A DNA stretch of 64,000 bases from Acidobacteriota bacterium (GCA_016700075.1 CP065000.1:682001-746000); one strand, 5' to 3'; positions 1 to 9,022 are shown, counted from the first letter of the stretch. Numbers and translations are program-made. The notes: generated by a model not told the origin, from the sequence alone.

Positions 1-1
1 C

Positions 2-286
2 GAGCATCGGCATGCAAAAGACCTCACGCTGGATCACATTTTCCCGCGGGCGCAGGGCGGCGAATCGACGCCGCAGAACCTCGTGACCGCGTGTGTGAAA
101 TGCAATCAGCGTAAAGGCAACCGCACGCCGGAACAGGCTCGAATGCCGCTGCTGACGAGCCAAAAACTGCTGCGGTTGGGGCTCGACCACGTTTTGCTGT
201 GTCATTACGCGGAAAACCGGCCCGAGTGGCGAAAATATCTGTTCATGGACGACGTTGATGATGACGCTGAAGTGATGGCAGCGTAG
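2..286 (+). CDS. HNH endonuclease, C-terminal part (5' end outside window)
   Basis: The reading frame is open from the first bases of the window, so the start lies upstream; 94 residues are visible. They contain the core of an HNH nuclease: LDHIFPRAQGG (first His and the strand before it), then NLVTACVKCNQRKGNR, which gives the central Asn and the C-x-x-C-N zinc or structural turn. HNH proteins of this type cut DNA using one metal ion; they occur as stand-alone genes in many bacterial chromosomes and in restriction or phage systems. The visible tail after the motif is acidic. A strong terminator follows at 314-347, so this is the last gene of its transcript. Which HNH subfamily it belongs to cannot be told from this fragment. 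Confidence 0.8.
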   Translation, partial: EHRHAKDLTLDHIFPRAQGGESTPQNLVTACVKCNQRKGNRTPEQARMPLLTSQKLLRLGLDHVLLCHYAENRPEWRKYLFMDDVDDDAEVMAA

Positions 287-313
287 CAGAAACGTCAAAA
301 ACATGGGATAAGA

Positions 314-347
314 ACGGCCGCGGGGAACGACCCGCGGTCGTTTTTTT
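314..347 (+). terminator. Rho-independent terminator after the HNH gene
   Basis: Arms 314-324 and 331-341 form an 11-bp stem (one G-U pair) with a 6-nt loop, followed by a run of seven T. It closes the transcript of the HNH gene. Confidence 0.85.
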
Positions 348-361
348 ATGATTCTGAAGCT

Positions 362-778
362 ATGAGATTCAATACCGAGGAAGAAATTCGCGAGCTGGCG
401 GAGAAATTTGAAGCCGCAGCGATCGCGCGTAATGCGTGGAAACACGCCGAACACCTCGCCGTTGCGTTGGTTTACGTCGAGGATCTCGGCGAAACGGCGG
501 CGGTCGGTAGAATGCGTTCAGGCATACTAAACTTGCTCGAAAACGGTTTCGGACTAGATCTGACAAAGGAAATGCCCTATCACGAGACGCTTACGGTGTT
601 CTGGATCAAGACAGTTGCTGAGTTCAACGCCGCAAATGAGGGCCTTTCGCTGCTCGAAAAGGCGAACGAGCTGATCAAAACGCACGATAAGGACCTTCCG
701 CTGAGGTTTTATACCCGCGAACTGCTTTTTTCAGACGCCGCGAGGGCGAAATTCCTGCCTCCGGACATCAAAAACTAG
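362..778 (+). CDS. Conserved-looking protein of unknown function, 138 aa
   Basis: I do not recognise a named family. The protein is soluble, mostly helical by composition, without a signal peptide. It has a clear motif layout: W-K-H-x-x-H-L near residues 26-32, M-R-x-G-I near residues 52-56, and Y-H-E-T-L-T-V-F-W near residues 71-79. The spaced His and Glu residues could bind a metal, but that is inference. The start codon at 362 follows the terminator of the preceding gene closely and no strong ribosome binding site is seen. The gene stands alone before the 21-bp repeat array. Confidence 0.6.
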   Translation: MRFNTEEEIRELAEKFEAAAIARNAWKHAEHLAVALVYVEDLGETAAVGRMRSGILNLLENGFGLDLTKEMPYHETLTVFWIKTVAEFNAANEGLSLLEKANELIKTHDKDLPLRFYTRELLFSDAARAKFLPPDIKN

Positions 779-1188
779 CAAATATGACGTCCTTAGCAGA
801 TATCCTGATACTTAAGAAATGTTTCTAAGCACTAAAAGAATCTTTCTACACGCTTAGAGAATGTTTCTAAGCACTAAAAGAACGTTTCTAAGCACTTCGA
901 GAATGTTTCTACACGTTTATTGAATATTTCTCAACGCTTAGAAAATGTTTCTAAGCACTTAGAGAATGTTTCTAAACGCTTAGAAAATGTTTCTAAGCAC
1001 TTAGAGAATGTTTCTAAGCACTTAGAAAATGTTTCCTGATACTAAAAAAATGTTTCCTTGCCTTGTTTTGAGGGTGTATCGAGCGTTGGGATTGCGTTAT
1101 TGGCGGGTTTGCGTGAAAATTTAACGCAAAGCTGGAAAGGAGACGCAGTTTTCGCAACCGTGTCGGCCAATTCGCCGGAAGATATCTT
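779..1188. repeat. Intergenic region with 21-bp tandem repeat array (about 797-1056)
   Basis: Between the unknown gene and cysS lie about twelve head-to-tail copies of a 21-bp unit. The consensus is aatgtttctaagcacttaga plus one base. The most regular stretch runs from 818 to 1048 in exact 21-bp steps (818, 839, 860, 881, 902, 923, 944, 965, 986, 1007, 1028); copies at both ends are degenerate. Unit variants alternate (gcactt, gcacta, acgctt). There are no spacers, so it is not a CRISPR array. No open frame of note crosses it. The rest, 1057-1188, is the cysS upstream region. Confidence 0.9.
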
Positions 1189-2586
1189 ATGTTCAGGTTT
1201 TTCAACACTTTATCGCGTCAGATCGAGGAATTTCAGCCGCTTGAGGACGGCAAGGTACGGATGTATATCTGCGGGCCGACGGTGTGGAATTTTGCACACA
1301 TCGGCAACTTTCGCACGTTCGTTTTTGGCGATGTGCTGCGGCGATATCTGAAATTCAAGGGATATGAGCTGACGCACGTAATGAACCTGACGGACATCGA
1401 CGACCGCATTATCAACGAAGCGGCGGCGAGAAATATCTCTATAGATGAATTTACCGAACCGTTTACGCAGTATTTTCTTGAGGATTTCGACGCTCTCGGC
1501 AACGAACGGCCCGAAATTATGCCGCGGGCGACCCATCACATCGCCGAAATGATCGAAATTATCGCTAGGCTGCTTGAAAACGGCCACGCCTACGAATCCG
1601 ACGGCTCGATATATTACCGCATCACGGCGTTCCCCGAATACGGCAAGCTGTCGAAGATCAAATTCGAAGGCAATATCACCGGCGGCAGTGAACGCATCGA
1701 CACCGATAAATACGACAAAGAAGACGCCCGCGACTTTGCATTGTGGAAACTTGTAGGCACAGACGAGCAGCCCGGCTGGGACGCACCGTTCGGCCGCGGT
1801 CGGCCCGGTTGGCACATTGAATGCTCCGCAATGGCGATGAAATATCTCGGCGAGACGTTCGACATTCACGCCGGTGGGCAGGACCTGCAGTTCCCGCATC
1901 ACGAGAACGAGATCGCCCAATCGGAAGGTTCGACCGGCAAGCAGTTCGCAAAATACTGGATCCACAGCGAGTTTCTCAAGATCGACGACGTCACGATGTC
2001 GAAATCGAAAGGAAACTTTTTCACGTTCCGGGACTTAGCAAAACAGGGCTATTCGCCGCTTGCGATACGGTATTTATTGCTCTCAGTTCCCTATCGCAAG
2101 CAGCTCAATTTCACGTTTGAAGGCCTGCAAGGCGCCGAATCCACGGTCGAACGGCTGCGGAACTTCCGTTCGCTGGTGCAGGAAAGCAACGGCAATTGCG
2201 ATGAACGCGAGGCGGTCGAACTAGTGATGCTGGCATTGCGAAAATTCACCGTCGCAATGGACGACGACCTCAATACCGCCGCTGCTCTCGCCGCCGTTCA
2301 CGACATGGTCCGCGAAGTGAACATCATCATGAGCTCTCGCCGCATATCGGCCGAAGAAAAGGACGCCGTGATAGATGCTGTCGCAAAATTCGACGCGGTG
2401 CTCGGCATATTTGGGCCCGAGGACGATCAACTACTCGACGCCGACATCGAAGCTCTGATCGAAGAACGTCAACAGGCACGTACAAACCGCGACTTCTCAC
2501 GATCTGACGAGATCCGCGACGAACTCGCCGCGAGGGGCATCATTCTGGAAGACACAAAAGACGGCGTGCGATGGAAGCGGAAGTAG
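1189..2586 (+). CDS. cysS: Cysteinyl-tRNA synthetase
   Basis: Class I aminoacyl-tRNA synthetase that charges tRNA-Cys with cysteine in the cytoplasm. At 465 residues it has the normal length of the family. Seen in the sequence: the substrate motif MYICGPTVWN with the zinc-binding Cys28, the HIGH signature as AHIGN at residues 36-40, a HIEC segment and a G-G-x-D-L-x-F-P-H-H-E-N-E motif that supply other zinc ligands, and the KMSKS loop as TMSKSKGN near residue 267 (Thr replaces the first Lys). The C-terminal third is the helical tRNA-binding domain. The ATG at 1189 has a GGAAG sequence about 8 nt upstream. It converges on the glycosyltransferase gene with only 6 bp between the stops. Confidence 0.97.
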   Translation: MFRFFNTLSRQIEEFQPLEDGKVRMYICGPTVWNFAHIGNFRTFVFGDVLRRYLKFKGYELTHVMNLTDIDDRIINEAAARNISIDEFTEPFTQYFLEDFDALGNERPEIMPRATHHIAEMIEIIARLLENGHAYESDGSIYYRITAFPEYGKLSKIKFEGNITGGSERIDTDKYDKEDARDFALWKLVGTDEQPGWDAPFGRGRPGWHIECSAMAMKYLGETFDIHAGGQDLQFPHHENEIAQSEGSTGKQFAKYWIHSEFLKIDDVTMSKSKGNFFTFRDLAKQGYSPLAIRYLLLSVPYRKQLNFTFEGLQGAESTVERLRNFRSLVQESNGNCDEREAVELVMLALRKFTVAMDDDLNTAAALAAVHDMVREVNIIMSSRRISAEEKDAVIDAVAKFDAVLGIFGPEDDQLLDADIEALIEERQQARTNRDFSRSDEIRDELAARGIILEDTKDGVRWKRK

Positions 2587-2592
2587 CGGGAT

Positions 2593-4095
2593 CTACTTAG
2601 TGAGTTCGACGACGAAGACCGTCTCACCCGTGACCTTGTATTCTTTTTTTCTCGCGATGTTGTAGCCGCGAGTACGGAAATTGCGAAGCGGCGGCTCGGT
2701 TTCGCTCAAATTCTCTGAACGGAAAAGGAGCCAAACGTTTTCAGCCGAGACCTCTGAAATATCTTTCTTTCCGATGCCGTCGAATCCTCTCGGAAGAAAA
2801 TAGGCGGCGTCCTCATTGATACCGTCAACGCCGGAGACCTTAGTTGCCTTTATCTGATCGGGCTGAGCTCTGCGGTTCTCGAACCACAGATGATACGCAA
2901 GCAGATCTTCGAAAACTGCGATCTCCTTCGCCCCAAGTTCCTCCGCATCGCGAGAAACATCGTCCATCACGCACCAGGCATATTCCGCTCGCGGCTGCGT
3001 TGTTTGCACTACAAAAGCCGCAGCGGTCAATGCGGCAAGTGACCCGACTGCGATGATCCTGAGTTTCTGCGACCTGATCCCCGTAAAGAAGATCGCAGTC
3101 AGTATCAGCATCGGCGCATAAACTATGATCAAGTGACGCGAGCCCCAGATCGAATGCGGCATCAGCCAGCTTACGGCGAATGCTACAAAAACAGGTATTG
3201 CGGCGAGAAAGCCAAGCATATAAAATGCCTGTCTGCTCTCCGCGTCCTTTTCGCCGATAAAGTATCCCAACTTTGCCGCAGCTATCAGCAGGAGCATCGG
3301 CACCGAGATATAGAGCAAAGTGCTCGGTTCTCCGCTGCTAATCTGATAGTAGAATGGTTCAACAACGTCGAACGCAAAGTTGAAAACTTCGACGACACCG
3401 GGCCGCGACATCCAGCCGATGTTTTGCCCGAGCGATGATCCGCCGGCAGCGGCATTTGCCACGGCTATGGTCCATGGAACAAAGGCGATCGCGGTAACGC
3501 CGAACATTGCTTTCGCAGCGACAAGCTTTTCACGCCGATACCAAACGAGCACCACCGCTTCGGCAACAACGACGAACCAACCAAAATAATGCGTGTGAAC
3601 GAGTAGAATGTTCACCACGGTCAAAACTGCGATGCCTTTACTGCTGTTGACGAGCCGCACGAAAAGCCAAAGCGAAAACAGCGACAGCGTCATAAGCAGG
3701 CTGTACATTCGCACTTCCTGTGCATATTTGATCAGCGTGCCGTTGACGGCGATCAGGAACAATGCGAGAGCCTGTGTCGCAATTGGAAGTTTGAGTTCCC
3801 TGCACAAGGCGATGAATGGTATCAACCCCAGACAGGCGATCACGACCGGAAACAAACGGAGCGACAACAGCCCATCGCCGCCAACGAACATCCACGATTT
3901 CAGTAAAAGATAGAAAAATGGCGGATGGATCAGGTCCTTTGCAAGGAAGTAAAAAAACCCGGGAAAGGCGGTCTCAGCGGCATGGACACTGAATATTTCG
4001 TCGAACCAAAGACACTGGTCCGACAAACCCCACAGGCGAAAAGCGACGAACGCTACCGCGAGGACGCCGATAATCACCGTGGAGTTTCGATTCAT
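2593..4095 (-). CDS. Membrane glycosyltransferase, GT-C fold (GT39/PMT-like)
   Basis: A 500-residue multi-spanning protein with about nine to ten hydrophobic segments in the first 370 residues and a soluble C-terminal region. It has the GT-C signature of dolichyl- or polyprenyl-phosphate-sugar dependent enzymes: an acidic pair Asp32-Glu33 in LWFDEIFS in the first periplasmic loop and the motif I-H-P-P-F-F-Y-L-L near residue 57. Family members move a sugar from a polyprenyl phosphate donor to lipid A, a polysaccharide or a protein on the periplasmic side. Donor and acceptor cannot be read from the sequence. It is on the minus strand upstream-to-downstream after the cysteine dioxygenase gene, 15 bp away, so the two are probably transcribed together. 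Confidence 0.85.
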   Translation of the reverse strand: MNRNSTVIIGVLAVAFVAFRLWGLSDQCLWFDEIFSVHAAETAFPGFFYFLAKDLIHPPFFYLLLKSWMFVGGDGLLSLRLFPVVIACLGLIPFIALCRELKLPIATQALALFLIAVNGTLIKYAQEVRMYSLLMTLSLFSLWLFVRLVNSSKGIAVLTVVNILLVHTHYFGWFVVVAEAVVLVWYRREKLVAAKAMFGVTAIAFVPWTIAVANAAAGGSSLGQNIGWMSRPGVVEVFNFAFDVVEPFYYQISSGEPSTLLYISVPMLLLIAAAKLGYFIGEKDAESRQAFYMLGFLAAIPVFVAFAVSWLMPHSIWGSRHLIIVYAPMLILTAIFFTGIRSQKLRIIAVGSLAALTAAAFVVQTTQPRAEYAWCVMDDVSRDAEELGAKEIAVFEDLLAYHLWFENRRAQPDQIKATKVSGVDGINEDAAYFLPRGFDGIGKKDISEVSAENVWLLFRSENLSETEPPLRNFRTRGYNIARKKEYKVTGETVFVVELTK

Positions 4096-4110
4096 CTAGT
4101 TGATCTGAGG

Positions 4111-4680
4111 CTAGAGATTTACACCATTACAGAGGACGCCATCGATACTCGTATAGCAAAGCGAAACTTCCTTGTAGGTGTCCGAGTCACGGCAAAATGA
4201 GAGACAGGTATCGAAGGGTTTCGAATAGATATGTACGCTTACTGCACGTTCGCCGTACTCAACGGGATTAAAGATCTGATGTATCGGCTCTTCGAGTTCT
4301 ACCTTCGCGGTCAAACAGTCCGACAGGGCGAAAGACGTCGTCTCCCGCAGACAGCAGCGGCCCGTGGCCTCGTCGATCTCAGAGACGGCGAAATTTTGGC
4401 CATACAGTTTCCCGATAGGGACGGTCATCCAACACATTTGGCCTGCATGGTCGTGGATTCGCGAAGCCTGTCCTCGTTCCCAGCAGATCGCCATCATCTC
4501 AAACCGATCATCTTTGAAGATGAGATTTCGTGTATAAAAATCCGGGCTCCAGTGAAGAAATCGTTCGAGCGAACCTGTCTCAATAGGATTTGCTGCCAGA
4601 AATCCGTAAACGCCGTCACACGTAAAATCAGAATCCGGTATTTTCTTGAGGCCTTCGACCAATCTGTCTATCGTTATCAT
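4111..4680 (-). CDS. cdo: Cysteine dioxygenase (cupin)
   Basis: A single-domain cupin of 189 residues that oxidises cysteine to cysteine sulfinate with a mononuclear non-haem iron. The iron ligands are visible as His76 and His78 in RIHDHAG and His134 in PIHQIFN. The Ser-His-Tyr triad of the mammalian enzyme is matched by Ser148, His150 and Tyr152 in SVHIYSKPFDTC. Cys83 lies five residues after the second His, exactly where the mammalian enzyme has the Cys that cross-links to the active-site Tyr. Bacterial members usually have Gly there, so this is unusual. Length fits the family. It sits between the glycosyltransferase and the SGNH hydrolase genes on the same strand. Confidence 0.92.
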   Translation of the reverse strand: MITIDRLVEGLKKIPDSDFTCDGVYGFLAANPIETGSLERFLHWSPDFYTRNLIFKDDRFEMMAICWERGQASRIHDHAGQMCWMTVPIGKLYGQNFAVSEIDEATGRCCLRETTSFALSDCLTAKVELEEPIHQIFNPVEYGERAVSVHIYSKPFDTCLSFCRDSDTYKEVSLCYTSIDGVLCNGVNL

Positions 4681-4716
4681 TTCGGTGAAATAATATCAGA
4701 GTGTACGCCGAAAAAA

Positions 4717-5802
4717 CTAGAACAACCCGCGGTAGTGCACCATTTTCCTTTCGGTCTGCGAACATCGGCCTTCAGTTAATGGGTCGCCCGTATCGCGGCA
4801 ACATGGATTTAGGCGCGAACACGTTAAGCCCGTCGTCAATAGCCTCGCAAGTGTATTCTGCCCTGCTCCCGATGGATGAAAGCAATCACAGCAGGACAAC
4901 TGATTTGAACTGAACTTGTAGAACCAAGGAGCATCGGTATAGACAACATCGACACCGAAAGATTTCATCGCTCCGCCGACGGTCTGGCCGCCGATCGAGA
5001 TCACTTGCGACGAACCGCCGATCGGTATCGCAGCATACTCCTCGGTGACACGTTTCAAGATCTGACGATAACTCTTCATCGTGTTATACGCATCGGTTAT
5101 CTGCGTATTGGAACAGCCGCGTGTCAGCGACCCGCAAATGTTGACCGCGCCCCACAGGAATTGGCAGGTTCCGCTGAGTTGGCAATTTGATTTGGTTGTG
5201 AAATTACAAAGTTGCGAAACACGAACCGGAGCAACAACACCCACCCGAGTGTTTGCGATGGTGATCAAAATGTCGAGGCCTTTGCGCAACTCGCGTTCGA
5301 ACGCCTCGTCGCGCGTTCTGCAGTGGTTGTTCGGATCGAGATCGGCACTTGAGCATGAAGCGTTGATCTTCGTCAGCGTTCCCGAGCAATTATCGTTATG
5401 GCCGAGGAATACCGCCGCCAGCTTCTGCCCCGATTGAGCGTCAAGATAGGTGCGAACATTCGCTGCCTGCGACGCAAAATTGTTCAACAGCGTCGCCCCG
5501 GATGCCGCACTGCTAGGCGTTCGTGCCAAGATGCCTGTGCCCGACAGACACTGAAGCCGTTCGCGGATGCTGAAGACGCCTTCGCTGCCGGCCGAACAAA
5601 GATTCGATCCGCTGGTGCTGCTCGTCAGCCAGTTGAACTGCTCTTGGTCGCCGTTTGAGCAAGGAAAACTGCTTCCCGCATTGAAGCCTTTAGAAATGCT
5701 GTCGCCTGAGACGTCAATAGCCTGAATGGACAGCTGGGCAAAAGCGACGGACGCAAAAACGAACACCGACATCAGCGCTGCACCGACGAGATACTTGAAC
5801 AT
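4717..5802 (-). CDS. Exported SGNH/GDSL hydrolase-like protein
   Basis: A 361-residue protein with a signal peptide (hydrophobic residues 4-22, ending ...VAFAQ). The SGNH blocks are present in order: GDSISKGF with the likely nucleophile Ser35, the Asn-containing block GHND at 134-137, and the late D-x-x-H as DCFHPSGAG with Asp306 and His309. Such enzymes are esterases or acyl hydrolases with varied substrates. The protein is unusually rich in Cys (about twenty), which suggests disulfide bonds; the next gene upstream in the same direction encodes a DsbD-type reductase, so co-expression makes sense. Substrate unknown. Confidence 0.8.
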   Translation of the reverse strand: MFKYLVGAALMSVFVFASVAFAQLSIQAIDVSGDSISKGFNAGSSFPCSNGDQEQFNWLTSSTSGSNLCSAGSEGVFSIRERLQCLSGTGILARTPSSAASGATLLNNFASQAANVRTYLDAQSGQKLAAVFLGHNDNCSGTLTKINASCSSADLDPNNHCRTRDEAFERELRKGLDILITIANTRVGVVAPVRVSQLCNFTTKSNCQLSGTCQFLWGAVNICGSLTRGCSNTQITDAYNTMKSYRQILKRVTEEYAAIPIGGSSQVISIGGQTVGGAMKSFGVDVVYTDAPWFYKFSSNQLSCCDCFHPSGAGQNTLARLLTTGLTCSRLNPCCRDTGDPLTEGRCSQTERKMVHYRGLF

Positions 5803-5817
5803 ATTGTTTCGGAACTG

Positions 5818-7767
5818 TTATTGAATAACGCTCTGATTTTGTTGGCTTTTTCGCAAAAAGTCAACGAACTCAGAAGAGTTTCTGGTCAGGCCCGGGAATG
5901 TTGAGACGACGGCACCCGTGGGTTCCAATACAGCATAGAACGGCAAGGCGACGGTTCCGAACATGTCCTGCTCCATCTGCTGGTTTCGTTCGTAAACAGG
6001 GCCGTTGCCATCCGTGTAGAGCTGGACGAGAATGAAATTTCGCATTTCGTCCTCGACCTCCTTCAGCGGGAAGATGTTGGCTTCCATCCAGCGGCAATTC
6101 GTGCAGGTGTATCCTGTGAAATCAAGAAATACGCGGCGGTTCTCGGTTCGTGCCTTGGCCATTGCCCCGTCAAAATCGTTTACGATCCATTTGAGTTCTT
6201 CCTTTCCGCCGCCGAACAACCGGGCTGAATTCTTGTTTAGATCCGGGGGCAGAAATGACTCAAGTTCACCGAGCTTTGCACCGAAAAGGCCGGTCAACAA
6301 ATAGAAGCTGATTGCTAAGCTGATCACGGCAGAGATCATTCGTATCGAGCCGATGCGTTCCGGCCGTGAATCATGAGCTAGTTGGAATTTGCCCAAAAGA
6401 TAGACCGTCAAAACAATGCCGATGGCGATCCAGACGGCAAGTACGACGTCGCGCGTGAAAATGCCCCATTTCCATACGAGGTCCGCATTCGATAGGAATT
6501 TCATCGCCGCCGCAACCTCGAGGAAACCCATCGATACTTTGACGGAGTTCATCCAGCCGCCGGCCTTCGGCAGCTGTGACAACAGTTGCGGCGCGAGTGC
6601 CAAAACGAAGAATGGCAATGCAAAAACCGTCGAGAATGCAAGCATCCCGATCAGCGGCATCTGCCAGTCGCCCTGTGATGCAGAAACAAGGATCGTGCCG
6701 ACAAAAGGTGATGTGCAGGTGAACGACGTTAGAGTAAACGTCAGGCCCATCAGCAACGCACCGACAATGCCGCCGCCCTCGCCTTCTTTTGCCCGCGTCA
6801 GTTTGTCCAGCGTGGTCAGAACTCCGGCGGGAATTGCGATCTCGTAAGCACCGAACAGGTTAAATGCGAAAAAGAGGAAGATCGCTGTTATTAGGAGATT
6901 TACCCAAGGGTTGGCGGCAAAAATGTTTATCCCTGCGGCTCCGACGAAGATCGCCAAGAGCATACCCAAAATGGTGAATGTCGCAACTATACCAAGAGAG
7001 TAGATCGTCGCGAACTTGACTGATTTGGAACGGCTCCCGGCAGAATGACTCGTAAAGTAAGAGACCGTGATTGGGATCATCGGGAAGACGCAAGGCGTCA
7101 GCAGCGATAATGCCCCGAGCGTGATCGCCAGCCAAATGAACGGCCAAATGTCCATATTGGCAGGCTGTTGAGAAAATGCTGTGCCTGTCGTTTGCTGCCC
7201 GGCGTTCGGATCGGAAGCGGGCTTGGCCTGGCCGGAACTGCGCACTTCCTCGGCGCCTAAAGATGAAACGCGTAGTGTTTTCGGCGGCAGGCAGACCTCG
7301 GCGTTGCAGACCTGAAATCGAACGTCCAATGCGATATCGCTCGCAGACAAAGTTGCGTCGGCCCTAACGGAAACCGGGATCGCGACCGCCGAATCGTAAA
7401 ATTTTGTATTAAGAGGTTTACCGTCGTCGCCGGTGAAAAGTGGATCTATCTTTTCGATCGGCTTTGGAGCGGAAATTTCTCCGTCGATAGAATAGCTCTT
7501 GCCTTCCGGGACCTTGATAGTTGTCGCTATCGGGCCGCCGGGCGGCTGATCGAGAGCATAAAGTTTCCAGCCGCTATCCAGCTCCGCGCGAAGTTCGACC
7601 GTGACCTTTTCGCCGGCGTCGAGTTGAGCCTTTTCCTTCGGTGCATTCAATGACCATTTGATCGGCAGTTGCTGAGCCGCCGCCAATGTGGCAGCGAACA
7701 CCAACACAAATAAACAATTTAGGCTTCGTTCGATCATCGCAACAGTCGCAAACTTTGATTCTAACAT
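5818..7767 (-). CDS. dsbD: Thiol:disulfide interchange protein DsbD-type
   Basis: Carries reducing power from cytoplasmic thioredoxin across the inner membrane to periplasmic proteins. Three parts are visible: an N-terminal periplasmic domain (about 35-170) with Cys154 and Cys159 in VCNAEVC; a CcdA/DsbD membrane domain of eight predicted helices (about 208-495) with the transmembrane Cys226 (LLTPCVFP) and Cys351 (SFTCTSP); and a C-terminal thioredoxin domain with Cys555-T-N-Cys558. All six redox cysteines of DsbD are therefore present. Total length 649 from the furthest start; the ATG at 7737 (MIERSLNCLF) gives a better signal peptide and may be the true start. Divergent from the pyruvate dehydrogenase operon; stop lies 15 bp from the SGNH hydrolase start. 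Confidence 0.93.
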   Translation of the reverse strand: MLESKFATVAMIERSLNCLFVLVFAATLAAAQQLPIKWSLNAPKEKAQLDAGEKVTVELRAELDSGWKLYALDQPPGGPIATTIKVPEGKSYSIDGEISAPKPIEKIDPLFTGDDGKPLNTKFYDSAVAIPVSVRADATLSASDIALDVRFQVCNAEVCLPPKTLRVSSLGAEEVRSSGQAKPASDPNAGQQTTGTAFSQQPANMDIWPFIWLAITLGALSLLTPCVFPMIPITVSYFTSHSAGSRSKSVKFATIYSLGIVATFTILGMLLAIFVGAAGINIFAANPWVNLLITAIFLFFAFNLFGAYEIAIPAGVLTTLDKLTRAKEGEGGGIVGALLMGLTFTLTSFTCTSPFVGTILVSASQGDWQMPLIGMLAFSTVFALPFFVLALAPQLLSQLPKAGGWMNSVKVSMGFLEVAAAMKFLSNADLVWKWGIFTRDVVLAVWIAIGIVLTVYLLGKFQLAHDSRPERIGSIRMISAVISLAISFYLLTGLFGAKLGELESFLPPDLNKNSARLFGGGKEELKWIVNDFDGAMAKARTENRRVFLDFTGYTCTNCRWMEANIFPLKEVEDEMRNFILVQLYTDGNGPVYERNQQMEQDMFGTVALPFYAVLEPTGAVVSTFPGLTRNSSEFVDFLRKSQQNQSVIQ

Positions 7768-7803
7768 TACGCCAATATCCCGCGTCTATTGAAAACCGCT
7801 AAT

Positions 7804-7833
7804 TTTACAGACCTGTTGAGGCTCGCCTATAAT
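7804..7833 (+). promoter_or_regulatory. Sigma-70 promoter of the pyruvate dehydrogenase operon
   Basis: TTTACA at 7804-7809 (5 of 6 to the -35 consensus), an 18-bp spacer and a perfect TATAAT at 7828-7833. The expected transcript start near 7840 gives a short leader before the TTG start at 7880. Confidence 0.7.
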
Positions 7834-7879
7834 AAAAGTTTGAAGCATTTACGGTTTTCGAACGGAGGAACACACAAAC

Positions 7880-9022
7880 TTGTCAAAGACCGCAACGCTG
7901 ACCGAAGGATCAGCAAAAAAAACACAGAACGGATCGAACGGCAAAACGGCAGAAAATGAACATGTCGTAGACCTTTTGGCTCGCGAAAAAGCTGAGAAAG
8001 AGAAGGTCGAACTCGCGCAAGCTGAATACGAAGCTCGGCGAGCTTCCCAGATCGAATCCATCAAGCGTACGGACAAAAAACTGCTGCGCGAAATGCTCTA
8101 TCAGATGGTGTTGGGCCGGCGATTTGAAGAAAAGTGCGCCGAGGTCTACCGAATGGGCAAGATCGGCGGCTTTTGCCACCTGTATATCGGTCAGGAGGCC
8201 ATCGCCACCGGGGCGATGATGGCTCTCGAGCCGAGCGACATGGTCATAACATCGTATCGGGACCACGTTCAGGCAATGGTGAAAGGCATCGCGCCGGAGG
8301 CGGTTTTGGCCGAGCTTTATGGAAAGATCGGCGGCTGCGTGAAAGGCAAAGGCGGTTCGATGCACATGTTCTCAAAAGAGCATGAGTTTTACGGCGGTCA
8401 CGGGATCGTCGGCGGACAGATCGGCGTCGGCACCGGCATGGCATACGCTGCAAAATACAAAGAAAGCGGCCAGGTCACACTATGTTTCTTTGGCGAAGCG
8501 GCAGTAAATCAGGGCATTTTCCACGAATCTCTTAACATGGCACAGCTTTGGAAACTGCCGGTCATCTACATCTGTGAAAACAACCATTACGGTATGGGCA
8601 CATCGCAGGAACGAGCAATGAGTACCCGCAACATTGCGAAGAAGGCCGACGCATATGAAATGGCGAACGAGTTCGTGGACGGCATGGATGTCATGGCGGT
8701 CCGCGACGCGGCGCTTCGCGCGATCGAGCGGGCTCGAAACGAATCACTTCCGACGCTTCTCGAAGTTCGTTCGTATCGCTACATGGGCCACTCGATGTCG
8801 GACCCCGGAAACTACCGCACCCGCGAAGAGATCGCAAAATATCAGGAACGCGATCCGATCGTACTTTTCAAGGACAGCCTCCAAGAAGCGAAAGTGTTGG
8901 GCGACAAAGATTTCGATGCCATTGAGGCAAAAGCCGCAGAAACTGTGGAGCGGGCAGTTAAGTTTGCGGAAGAGAGTCCTTTTCCGCCGGAAAGTGAATT
9001 GCTGACGGACGTTTTGGTTTGA
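7880..9022 (+). CDS. pdhA: Pyruvate dehydrogenase E1 component, alpha subunit
   Basis: Thiamine diphosphate enzyme subunit that decarboxylates pyruvate and passes the acetyl group to the lipoyl arm of E2. The ThDP-binding region runs from F-F-G-E-A-A-V-N-Q-G to I-C-E-N-N, with the two conserved Asn and the acidic metal ligand region; the phosphorylation-loop equivalent R-S-Y-R-Y-M-G-H-S-M-S-D-P is also clear. The start is a TTG at 7880, chosen because GGAGGA lies 10 nt upstream and the frame has no earlier good start. The first 55 or so residues are a charged, low-complexity and coiled-coil-like extension before the conserved domain. First gene of pdhA-pdhB-pdhC; no E3 gene is in the window. 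Confidence 0.95.
   Translation: MSKTATLTEGSAKKTQNGSNGKTAENEHVVDLLAREKAEKEKVELAQAEYEARRASQIESIKRTDKKLLREMLYQMVLGRRFEEKCAEVYRMGKIGGFCHLYIGQEAIATGAMMALEPSDMVITSYRDHVQAMVKGIAPEAVLAELYGKIGGCVKGKGGSMHMFSKEHEFYGGHGIVGGQIGVGTGMAYAAKYKESGQVTLCFFGEAAVNQGIFHESLNMAQLWKLPVIYICENNHYGMGTSQERAMSTRNIAKKADAYEMANEFVDGMDVMAVRDAALRAIERARNESLPTLLEVRSYRYMGHSMSDPGNYRTREEIAKYQERDPIVLFKDSLQEAKVLGDKDFDAIEAKAAETVERAVKFAEESPFPPESELLTDVLV

Noticed and set aside
2..286. HNH gene considered as part of a mobile element with the nearby repeats
   Set aside because: No integrase, transposase or terminal repeats are visible, and the terminator at 314-347 closes a normal transcript.
797..1056. Repeat array considered as CRISPR
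   Set aside because: Units are head to tail at 21 bp with no spacers and there are no cas genes.
1210..1965. 251-codon minus-strand frame over cysS
   Set aside because: Antisense shadow of cysS.
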